Source: JAZQNF01 sp045641505 (GTDB lineage: Bacteria; Bacillota; Clostridia; Lachnospirales; Bianqueaceae). Taken from it: a stretch of DNA of 11,178 nucleotides. The position numbers were made by a program, and so were the translations under genes. The notes under the pieces were generated by a model. That model searched no databases, was not told the origin of the DNA, and was given only the letters and a program-made list of their open reading frames with translations. Positions 6,541 through 11,178 of the stretch are shown piece after piece. Where the stretch lies: positions 1-11,178 of the forward strand of contig JAZUHB010000098.1 of NCBI GenBank assembly GCA_045641505.1. The letters are read 5' to 3'. The first letter of the stretch is position 1. Each line of letters begins with the position of its first letter.

Positions 6541-7770
6541 ATGGCAAAATACAATTATGACAAGAAGGCCCTGAAGGGTCTGGGCGTCGGTCCCTTCCTG
6601 AACGAGGTCAAGCTCCGCGAGAAGATGATCGCCGAGGCGGACGCCTCGCTGCCTACCTCCGTTTACAACGCCAACATCCTGGGCAGGAAGCTGCATCCCG
6701 TGGCCCAGTTCGTGGTGATCTCCGCGGTGGAGGAACTTGCGGGCGCGAAGAAGTTCACCTTCGTGCCGGATCCTGAGCGCGGCACCGAGGAGCTCGCCTA
6801 TTTCCGCGCGGGCCAGTACATCAGCGTGGCGCTCGACATCGACGGCGCGAAGCTGAACAAGCCCTACACGCTCTGCTCCGACCCGAAGAACGCGCTGGGC
6901 GCGGAGAACAATTTCTACCAGATCACCGTGAAGGAAAGCCCCTCCGGCTACGCCTCCGATTTCATCCTGAAGAACTGGAAAAAGGGCGATAAGCTCACCG
7001 TTTCCGGTCCTCTCGGCGAGTTCTATTACGTCGGTCTGCGCGACGCGAAGCAGGTCGTCGCTCTGGCGGGCGGCAGCGGCATCACGCCCTTCCTGTCCAT
7101 GGCGAACGCCATCGCGGACGGCATCGAGGACTTCGGCCTGACCATCCTCTACGGCAGCCGCACCCGTGAGCAGATCCTCCTCGGCAAGGAGCTGGAGGAG
7201 GCCGCGGCCCGCTCGAACGGCAAGGTCCGGATCGTGAACGTCCTCTCCGACGAGGAGACCGAGGGCTTCGAGCACGGCTTCATCGACGCCGCGCTGATCG
7301 AGAAGTACGCCCCGGCGGACGACTATTCGATCTTCGTCTGCGGCCCCAAGGCGATGTACGCCTTCGCCGAGGGCGAGATCGCGAAGCTGGGTCTGCCGAA
7401 GCGCCGCGTACGCTTCGAGCTCTCCGGCGAGTACGGCAGCCCCCTGCAGGATCCCGCCTACCCCGCGGAGATGGCCGGCAAGGAATTCGCCGTCAAGGTC
7501 TGGGTCCGCGGCGAGCTGACCGAGACCGTCTGCCGCTCCGAGCAGACGCTCCTGTGCGCCATCGAGAGCGCCGGCATCCGCGTGCCCTCTGACTGCCGCT
7601 CCGGTCAGTGCGGCTGGTGCCATTCCCGCCTGATCGCGGGCGAGGTCTTCGTGCCCGAAAAGGCCGACGGCCGCCGTCTCGCCGACAAGAAGTTCGGCTG
7701 GGTGCACCCCTGCGCCACCTACCCGCTCTCCGACGTGGAGATCGAGGTCTTCCCGCTGGCCGAGAAGTAA
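6541..7770 (+). CDS. NAD(P)H oxidoreductase: FAD domain + NAD domain + C-terminal [2Fe-2S] ferredoxin domain
   Basis: This 409-residue protein is a ferredoxin-NADP reductase-type electron-transfer chain in one polypeptide. Residues 1 to about 50 are an uncharacterised extension. A beta-barrel FAD domain follows with FRAGQYISV (88-96) and KPYTLCS (107-113, Lys where Arg is usual in the RxYS motif). The NAD(P) domain shows GGSGITPF (177-184) and FVCGPKAMY (266-274). The last 90 residues form a plant-type [2Fe-2S] domain with C352, C357 and C360 in CRSGQCGWC and C391 in HPCATYP. Order and content match reductases such as HCP reductase or oxygenase reductase components. In an anaerobe it would pass electrons from NAD(P)H to a partner, most likely the flavoprotein encoded immediately upstream. 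The ribosome binding site AAGGAGG (6525-6531) lies inside the upstream gene, and only one base separates the stop and start, so the two are cotranslated. A strong terminator follows the stop. Confidence 0.93.
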   Translation: MAKYNYDKKALKGLGVGPFLNEVKLREKMIAEADASLPTSVYNANILGRKLHPVAQFVVISAVEELAGAKKFTFVPDPERGTEELAYFRAGQYISVALDIDGAKLNKPYTLCSDPKNALGAENNFYQITVKESPSGYASDFILKNWKKGDKLTVSGPLGEFYYVGLRDAKQVVALAGGSGITPFLSMANAIADGIEDFGLTILYGSRTREQILLGKELEEAAARSNGKVRIVNVLSDEETEGFEHGFIDAALIEKYAPADDYSIFVCGPKAMYAFAEGEIAKLGLPKRRVRFELSGEYGSPLQDPAYPAEMAGKEFAVKVWVRGELTETVCRSEQTLLCAIESAGIRVPSDCRSGQCGWCHSRLIAGEVFVPEKADGRRLADKKFGWVHPCATYPLSDVEIEVFPLAEK

Positions 7771-7781
7771 AGCATGCAAGC

Positions 7782-7817
7782 AAAAAGGGCTGTTCCGCGA
7801 AGGAGCAGCCCTTTTTT
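7782..7817. terminator. Bidirectional terminator between the redox operon and the ZIP gene
   Basis: A 15-position stem (7782-7796 with 7802-7816, one T-G pair, loop GCGAA) is framed by AAAAA on the left and a T-run at 7812-7817 on the right, so it works in both directions. It lies 11 nt after the reductase stop and about 10 nt after the ZIP stop on the other strand. Confidence 0.9.
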
Positions 7818-7826
7818 CATAAGGGA

Positions 7827-8684
7827 TCAGATGCTGACCAGCAGCAGGCCGACCAGGGTGCCGACCAGGGCCATTGCGCCGGGGGCCTTGGACTTCCACA
7901 TCAGGAAGGCCTCGGGGAGCAGCTCGCCGAAGACGACGTAGATCATCGCGCCGCCGGCGAAGCTGAGGGAGAGGGACAGCCAGACCGGGCTCAGAAGGCC
8001 CAGGGAGTAGCCAACCATCGCGCCGAGCACGGTGGGAAGGCCGGAGAGCGCCGTGACGGCCACGGCCCGCAGCTTGCTCATGCCGCCGCTGATCAGAGGC
8101 ACCGAGACGGACATGCCCTCGGGAATGTTGTGCAGGCCGATCACGATGGCGATGATGAAGCCCGCGCCGCCGACGAGCCGGCCGTCATCGCCGGAGTAGG
8201 AGGCGCCGATGACCATGCCCTCAGGGACGTTATGCAGGGCGATGGCGAAGGCCATCACGATGCCGGCTATGAACAGCTCGAGCTTGCTGTCCGCCTTCCG
8301 GGTGTGCATCTCGAGGTGATCGGAGTGGATCAGCTCGTCCAGCGCGTCGGCCGTGGCGGGATGGTCCGCGTCGATGTGGGCCAGCTCGGGATTTGTTTTC
8401 CGGTCGATCAGGTAGTTCAGCAGATAGACGACGCCGAAGCCCAGCGCGATCCCGCCGATGACCAGCAGGAGAGGAACGTCCGCTTCGGCGCCCTCGGGCT
8501 TCATGGCGCCGGGAATCAGGTCGAAGCAGACGACCGCGAGCATGACGCCGCCGGCAAAGGAAAGCAGCAGACTGACCGCTTTGGAGGAGTCCTTGCGGAG
8601 CACCGCGCCGATCAGACCTCCGATGCCCGTGCCGCCGACACCCGCGATCAGGGTGATGATGACGACCCACCAGAATGTACTCAT
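7827..8684 (-). CDS. ZIP-family divalent metal transporter (GufA/ZupT-like)
   Basis: ZIP proteins move Zn, Fe, Mn or related divalent cations into the cytoplasm across the inner membrane. The 285-residue product has about eight hydrophobic segments and the two signature metal-path helices, ALHNVPEGMVIGASY (149-163) and IGLHNIPEGMSVSV (182-195). It also has FDLIPGA (54-60) near the end of the second helix and GELLPEAF (253-260) late in the protein. The loop between helices 3 and 4 (about 100-131) holds five His and many Asp/Glu, a likely cytoplasmic metal-binding loop. I chose the ATG at 8684 because GGAGG stands 8 nt before it and the following residues begin a membrane helix. An in-frame ATG at 8744 would add 20 polar residues and falls inside a hairpin of the leader. 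A palindromic operator in the promoter points to metal-dependent repression. Metal specificity cannot be inferred. Confidence 0.93.
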   Translation of the reverse strand: MSTFWWVVIITLIAGVGGTGIGGLIGAVLRKDSSKAVSLLLSFAGGVMLAVVCFDLIPGAMKPEGAEADVPLLLVIGGIALGFGVVYLLNYLIDRKTNPELAHIDADHPATADALDELIHSDHLEMHTRKADSKLELFIAGIVMAFAIALHNVPEGMVIGASYSGDDGRLVGGAGFIIAIVIGLHNIPEGMSVSVPLISGGMSKLRAVAVTALSGLPTVLGAMVGYSLGLLSPVWLSLSLSFAGGAMIYVVFGELLPEAFLMWKSKAPGAMALVGTLVGLLLVSI

Positions 8685-8699
8685 AATAACCTCCGTTCT

Positions 8700-8749
8700 C
8701 CGGTCCGGGACCGGAACCGTCCCCGCGGACGGAAACCGACTCATGTCGG
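8700..8749 (-). promoter_or_regulatory. Three consecutive small hairpins in the ZIP mRNA leader
   Basis: On either strand the sequence gives three adjacent stem-loops: CCGGTC 8700-8705 with GACCGG 8709-8714, CCGTCC 8717-8722 with GGACGG 8727-8732, and CCGAC 8736-8740 with GTCGG 8745-8749. Loops are 3-4 nt. They lie between the predicted promoter and the ribosome binding site. No T-run follows, and the layout is not a known Mn or Ni/Co riboswitch that I recognise. Confidence 0.45.
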
Positions 8750-8771
8750 GTATTTTTCTTGACCGTCGGAT

Positions 8772-8800
8772 AGGTTAGCATATGCTAACTCGAAAGTCAA
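8772..8800 (-). promoter_or_regulatory. Promoter of the ZIP transporter gene
   Basis: On the minus strand TTGACT (8795-8800) is followed after 17 nt by TAACCT (8772-8777), a weak -10 box. The spacer and the -10 box are covered by the palindrome at 8774-8789. The implied leader is roughly 80 nt. Confidence 0.55.
8774..8789. promoter_or_regulatory. Perfect 16-bp palindrome, candidate DtxR/MntR-type metalloregulator operator
   Basis: GTTAGCATATGCTAAC reads the same on both strands. The half-site with its flank (TAGGTTAGC) resembles the known DtxR/IdeR half-site TTAGGTTAG. It sits between the -35 box and -10 box of the ZIP promoter, where a bound repressor would block RNA polymerase. The regulator gene is not in the window. 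Confidence 0.7.
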
Positions 8801-8817
8801 GGGCTTTTCGCGGGAAC

Positions 8818-8846
8818 TTGCGGGTGTCCGGTTTTTTTGTTATAAT
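8818..8846 (+). promoter_or_regulatory. Sigma-A-type promoter of the HD hydrolase gene
   Basis: TTGCGG (8818-8823), a 17-nt spacer and a consensus TATAAT (8841-8846) predict a start near 8853. The leader of about 68 nt carries a perfect 7-bp hairpin (8883-8889 with 8896-8902) ending 8 nt before the GGAGG. Confidence 0.7.
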
Positions 8847-8920
8847 AAGCAGCGTGATACATACTCCTGAAACGGAAAACACGCCGGTCGAGCCGGACCG
8901 GCTGCAATAAGGAGGGCAAC

Positions 8921-9508
8921 ATGCTCGAGCAAGCCATCGAATTCGCCGTGAAGGCCCACGCCGGCACCTGCCGCAAGGGCTCCGACGTTCCGTACATCGT
9001 CCATCCCGTCGAGGTAATGAAGATCGTCGCCACGCTGACCCGGGACGAGGAGGTGCGGGCGGCCGCCGTGCTGCACGACACCATCGAGGACACCGAGGTC
9101 ACCTTCGCGGAGCTGGAGCAGAGCTTCGGCAGCCGCGTGGCCCGGCTCGTCGCCAGCGAGAGCGAGGACAAGCGGCGGGGACTGCCTGCCACCGAGACCT
9201 GGACCGTCCGCAAGCAGGAGACCATGGCGCACCTGGAGCGGGCCGCCTGGGACACCCGCGCGATCTGCCTGGGCGACAAGCTGGCCAATCTCCGCGACAT
9301 GGTCCGCGATTACCGTGCCGTCGGCGCAGCCCTCTGGGAGCGCTTCAACGCGCCGACCGTCTTCGGCGGAGAAGAGCTCGGGATCGAGGGCAAGCGAAAA
9401 AACATCGGCTGGTACTACCTGAGCATCGCGGAGATTCTCCGCGAGGACTTCGGCGAGACGCCCGTCTGGCAGGAATACCGCGCGCTGGCCGCGGAGCTCT
9501 TCGAGTGA
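8921..9508 (+). CDS. Small MESH1/SpoT-like HD hydrolase, putative alarmone hydrolase
   Basis: Stand-alone HD proteins of this type (small alarmone hydrolases; metazoan MESH1 is a relative) remove the 3'-pyrophosphate from (p)ppGpp with Mn in the cytoplasm; MESH1 also acts on NADPH. The 195-residue product contains the ordered signature: AGTCRKGSDVPYIVHPVEVM with H28, LHDTIEDT with metal-binding H52-D53 and catalytic E56-D57, and LGDKLANLRDM with D119 and N123. No synthetase, TGS or ACT domain is present and the length is that of a hydrolase-only protein. GGAGG 5 nt before the ATG fixes the start. The gene is monocistronic, divergent from the ZIP gene, and ends 138 nt before a terminator. The loop at 78-100 is rich in charged residues, as in relatives. 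Family membership is clear; the true substrate, whether (p)ppGpp or another nucleotide, is not shown by sequence. Confidence 0.9.
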   Translation: MLEQAIEFAVKAHAGTCRKGSDVPYIVHPVEVMKIVATLTRDEEVRAAAVLHDTIEDTEVTFAELEQSFGSRVARLVASESEDKRRGLPATETWTVRKQETMAHLERAAWDTRAICLGDKLANLRDMVRDYRAVGAALWERFNAPTVFGGEELGIEGKRKNIGWYYLSIAEILREDFGETPVWQEYRALAAELFE

Positions 9509-9531
9509 GCGGACGAGTGAACGACGGCGGA

Positions 9532-9575
9532 CCGTCCGGAGGGGCGGATTCGGCCGTCCGGAGGGGCGGACCCGG
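9532..9575. repeat. Two tandem 22-bp direct repeats
   Basis: The units 9532-9553 and 9554-9575 are identical except at two positions (TT versus CC). The shared core CCGTCCGGAGGGGCGGA occurs at 9532-9548 and 9554-9570. They begin 24 nt after the HD hydrolase stop. Two units with no spacer are too few for a CRISPR. Confidence 0.85.
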
Positions 9576-9577
9576 CC

Positions 9578-9626
9578 GGGAAAACCGGCACCATACACCT
9601 CGCCCGGAAAAGCGACGCCGTACACC
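9578..9626. repeat. Imperfect direct repeat pair (17 of 22 bases, period 27)
   Basis: Bases 9578-9599 and 9605-9626 share a GGAAAA core and a TACACC end with 17 of 22 positions equal. The second unit runs into CCCTTTTCAGCAG, whose core recurs as CCCTTTTCAGCGG at 9801-9813 in the hairpin cluster downstream. Confidence 0.6.
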
Positions 9627-9646
9627 CTTTTCAGCAGCAAAATTGA

Positions 9647-9676
9647 GCCGGACTCCTTCGGGAGCCCGGCTTTTTT
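9647..9676 (+). terminator. Rho-independent terminator of the HD hydrolase gene
   Basis: A 10-position stem with one A-C mismatch (9647-9656 with 9661-9670), a very stable TTCG tetraloop and six T (9671-9676) form a classic terminator, 138 nt after the stop. A second T-run follows at 9681-9687. Confidence 0.88.
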
Positions 9677-9685
9677 GGCGTTTTT

Positions 9686-9785
9686 TTGCGGCACAGATGC
9701 TGCGTAGTATAAAAGGGAGCAAGCAATGTCTTTTGGCGCGGTTTTCCTCCCATTTTTTCGCGCGAAAGGAGGAAAACCCTTTTTT
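9686..9785 (+). ncRNA. Candidate short transcript: promoter-like site plus terminator-like hairpin
   Basis: TTGCGG (9686-9691, the same -35 hexamer as the HD gene), 16 nt and TATAAA (9708-9713) predict a start near 9720. Only 20 nt later a perfect 11-bp inverted repeat begins (9740-9750 with 9768-9778), with the inner palindrome TTTCGCGCGAAA (9756-9767) and a T-run at 9780-9785. A transcript would be about 65 nt. No family is recognised. The alternative is that this is only part of a non-transcribed repeat element. Confidence 0.3.
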
Positions 9786-9798
9786 GAGAGGAGATTTA

Positions 9799-9875
9799 CT
9801 CCCTTTTCAGCGGAAAAAGGGAGCAAATGGAAGTGTTTTTATGAGTTTTGCTCCCACTTGTGGACAAAAAGGGAG
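9799..9875. repeat. Overlapping inverted repeats that form mutually exclusive hairpins
   Basis: CTCCCTTTT (9799-9807) pairs with AAAAGGGAG (9815-9823). Alternatively GGGAGCAAA (9819-9827) pairs with TTTGCTCCC (9847-9855). A further option is CTCCC (9851-9855) with GGGAG (9871-9875). The arms overlap, so only some can form at once. AAAAGGGAG occurs three times (9711, 9815, 9867 onward). Confidence 0.65.
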
Positions 9876-9954
9876 GGAAACGAGCATTTCAAGGGTGTGA
9901 TACTCCCGCGGGACCACCGTCCCGCCGCGTCGCGCCGATCGGGCCGTCCGTCCC

Positions 9955-11178
9955 TTACATCCTGTACAGATAATCCGGATTTTCCTCCAGACTGACGTTC
10001 TCCAGCGTGATCCGGTCGGCGTTCGCCACGTGGATCGGCAGCTCCGCCTTCATCGTCACGTTCCGCAGCGAGATGTCGGAGGGCCGGCACTCGGGAATGC
10101 CCTCGATGTTGATGCCGCGCTTCGCGTCCTTCACCAGGACGTTCTCGGCGTGGATGTTCCGGATGACGGGGAAGTTGCGGGCGTCCAGCTCGCCGGAGGC
10201 ATATTTCAGTGTGACCTCGAAGCCGACCACGTCAGCGTTCTCGATGACGATGTTCTCGTACCAGAGGTCCTCGATGAAGCCGCCGCGCTCGGGCGTGCTC
10301 TTCGACCAGATCGCGCAGCAGATGTCCTTCATCCAGATGTCGTGGCAGTAGAGATTGCGGATGCCGCCGCTCATTTCGGAGCCCATCGTGATGCCGCCGA
10401 TGCCGCGCAGGAAGCGGCAGTTGCGGACCTCCACATTCTGGCAGACGCGGCCCGCCGCGCGCCCGTCCGCGTTCTTGCCGGACTTCATGCAGACGCAGTC
10501 GTCGCCGCAGTAGATTTCGCAGTCCTCGACCAGGCAGGTGTCGCAGCCGTCCAGGTTGACGCCGTCTGTGTTGGGGGAGTGGTGGAAGCGGTCGGCCATC
10601 GGGTTGTCGATGCGGATGCCGCGGACCGTCACCTGGCGGCACCAGGTGGGATGCACGGTCCACATGGGGCTGTCCTTGAAGGTGACGCCCTGGATCAGGA
10701 CGCGCTCGCAGTCCACGAATTCGAGGAAGCAGGGACGGATGCCGTCGGTCCAGGAGTAGTAGACGCGGGCCTCGGGCGCCTCGCCAGCCTCGGCGGAGGC
10801 CAGCATCGCCTTGCTGCCGGCGTGGTAGTTGACCATGTCCCACCAGGCGTCGCCCTGGCCGTCCAGAAGGCCCTCGCCGGTGACCGCGATGTCGTGGCAG
10901 CCCTGGGCGTGCAGCATGGCGCTGGGCCGGTAGCAGCGGATGCCCTCGTAGACACCCAGCACGGGAGGAAGATAGTCGCCGAGCTCGCGGGAGAAGCGGA
11001 TGACGGCGTCCTTTTCGAGACGGATCTCGAGACCGCTCACGAATTCGATCGGGCCGAGCGCGTACACGCCCGCGGGGAAGACGACGGCGCCGCCCTCCGG
11101 ACCGAGAGCCGCGACCGCGGCCGCGAGAGCCGCGTCCGAACGGGTCTCGCCGCTTCTGTCCGCGCCGAAGGCGGTCAC
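9955..11178 (-). CDS. Glycoside hydrolase family 28 (polygalacturonase-like) protein, 5' end cut by window edge
   Basis: GH28 enzymes hydrolyse galacturonate or rhamnogalacturonan linkages of pectin with a right-handed parallel beta-helix. The 407 visible residues start in the typical N-terminal motif (VTAFGADRSGETRSD, compare the family's FGA-x-GDG-x-TDD). They run through repeated beta-helix strands to the stop TAA at 9955-9957. The GTG at the very edge is probably internal, with few to several dozen residues missing, so secretion cannot be judged. Active-site motifs are SPNTDGVNLDGC (D205) and CGDDCVCMKSG (D226, D227), the three catalytic aspartates with family spacing, followed by ITMGSEMSGGIRN (263-275), which resembles exo-acting bacterial members. 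Two expected residues are missing: the GHG histidine position reads RGIGGI (258-263), and the RIK motif reads WSK (291-293), keeping only the lysine. Substrate and activity are therefore uncertain. No clear terminator follows. Confidence 0.9.
   Translation of the reverse strand: MTAFGADRSGETRSDAALAAAVAALGPEGGAVVFPAGVYALGPIEFVSGLEIRLEKDAVIRFSRELGDYLPPVLGVYEGIRCYRPSAMLHAQGCHDIAVTGEGLLDGQGDAWWDMVNYHAGSKAMLASAEAGEAPEARVYYSWTDGIRPCFLEFVDCERVLIQGVTFKDSPMWTVHPTWCRQVTVRGIRIDNPMADRFHHSPNTDGVNLDGCDTCLVEDCEIYCGDDCVCMKSGKNADGRAAGRVCQNVEVRNCRFLRGIGGITMGSEMSGGIRNLYCHDIWMKDICCAIWSKSTPERGGFIEDLWYENIVIENADVVGFEVTLKYASGELDARNFPVIRNIHAENVLVKDAKRGINIEGIPECRPSDISLRNVTMKAELPIHVANADRITLENVSLEENPDYLYRM

Larger units (their letters stand above)
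9509..9954. other. 446-nt gene-free interval with repeats, terminator and hairpin cluster
   Basis: Between the HD hydrolase and the GH28 gene no convincing coding sequence is seen. The left part (to about 9630) is GC-rich and holds two direct-repeat pairs. The middle has the HD gene's terminator. From about 9675 to 9905 the GC content drops visibly, and several inverted repeats built on GGGAG/CTCCC and GGAGGAAAA/TTTTCCTCC follow one another. A short inverted repeat GCGGGAC/GTCCCGC (9908-9914 with 9919-9925) lies 30 nt beyond the GH28 stop but has no T-run, so I do not call it a terminator. Confidence 0.7.

Noticed and set aside
4926..6554. 542-codon open frame antisense to the flavoprotein gene
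   Set aside because: Val/Ala/Gly/His-rich shadow caused by strong codon bias of the plus-strand gene; it has no motif and would overlap the promoter-leader region.
8685..8744. Upstream in-frame ATG (8744) that would lengthen the ZIP protein by 20 residues
   Set aside because: No ribosome binding site precedes it, it lies in a hairpin of the leader, and the extra residues are polar and unlike the start of a ZIP protein. The ATG at 8684 has GGAGG at 8 nt.
8700..8749. Known metal riboswitch (Mn yybP-ykoY or Ni/Co type) in the ZIP leader
   Set aside because: The three short simple hairpins lack the multi-helix junctions and conserved loops of those classes as I know them.
9532..9575. CRISPR array
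   Set aside because: Only two head-to-tail copies, with no spacer of normal length and no cas genes nearby.
8840..9826. 328-codon open frame on the minus strand across the HD gene and the repeat interval
   Set aside because: It is antisense to a gene with a complete catalytic signature, its sequence is low-complexity Arg/Ala/Gly/Leu typical of GC-rich shadow frames, and it crosses the HD gene's terminator and promoter.
9726..9995. Short open frame (89 codons) with an ATG and a GGGAG at suitable distance
   Set aside because: It lies in the hairpin cluster and its residues mostly reflect the inverted repeats (Lys/Phe/Arg-rich). It runs antisense into the GH28 3' end, and the nearby promoter-like site would start transcription after the GGGAG. 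No domain is recognisable.

Overview
The window looks like a chromosomal segment from a fairly GC-rich, Gram-positive anaerobe of the gut Clostridia type. The pointers are strong AGGAGG-like ribosome binding sites, sigma-A-type promoters, compact operons closed by hairpin/T-run terminators, a stand-alone alarmone-hydrolase-like protein, and a repetitive secreted protein of a kind I associate from memory with Lachnospiraceae/Oscillospiraceae. No marker gene fixes the genus. There are no tRNA, rRNA, CRISPR, IS or phage genes.

Layout, left to right. (1) 1-706 (+): the 3' end of a gene for a large repetitive, probably extracellular protein, with two copies of a 152-residue module, closed by a terminator. 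(2) 828-4747 (-): a tight four-gene operon, dNTPase (HD) > DHH phosphoesterase > second DHH phosphoesterase > surE, with gaps of 21, 21 and -4 nt, its own promoter at 4783-4811 and a terminator at 783-818. All four products are hydrolases of nucleotides or short oligonucleotides, so this reads as a nucleotide housecleaning/salvage unit. (3) 4844-7770 (+): a divergent two-gene redox operon with a leader of about 110 nt. It encodes a phytoene-dehydrogenase/CrtISO-like flavoprotein followed by an NAD(P)H:flavin reductase fused to a [2Fe-2S] ferredoxin domain. (4) 7827-8684 (-): a ZIP-family metal transporter that shares a bidirectional terminator with the redox operon. Its promoter is overlaid by a perfect 16-bp palindrome resembling a DtxR/MntR-type operator. 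(5) 8921-9508 (+): a small MESH1/SpoT-like HD hydrolase, divergent from the transporter. (6) 9509-9954: 446 nt without a convincing gene, but with two direct-repeat pairs, a terminator, a promoter-like site and a lower-GC cluster of hairpins. (7) 9955-11178 (-): a GH28 pectinase-family protein cut by the right edge, which keeps the catalytic aspartates but lacks the usual His and Arg of the family.

The best candidates for something undescribed are the CrtISO-like/ferredoxin-reductase pair (possibly a reductive, NAD(P)H-driven alkene-saturating system), the hairpin-rich element at about 9686-9875, and the active-site variant GH28. Everything here is read by eye; no alignments or searches were run.
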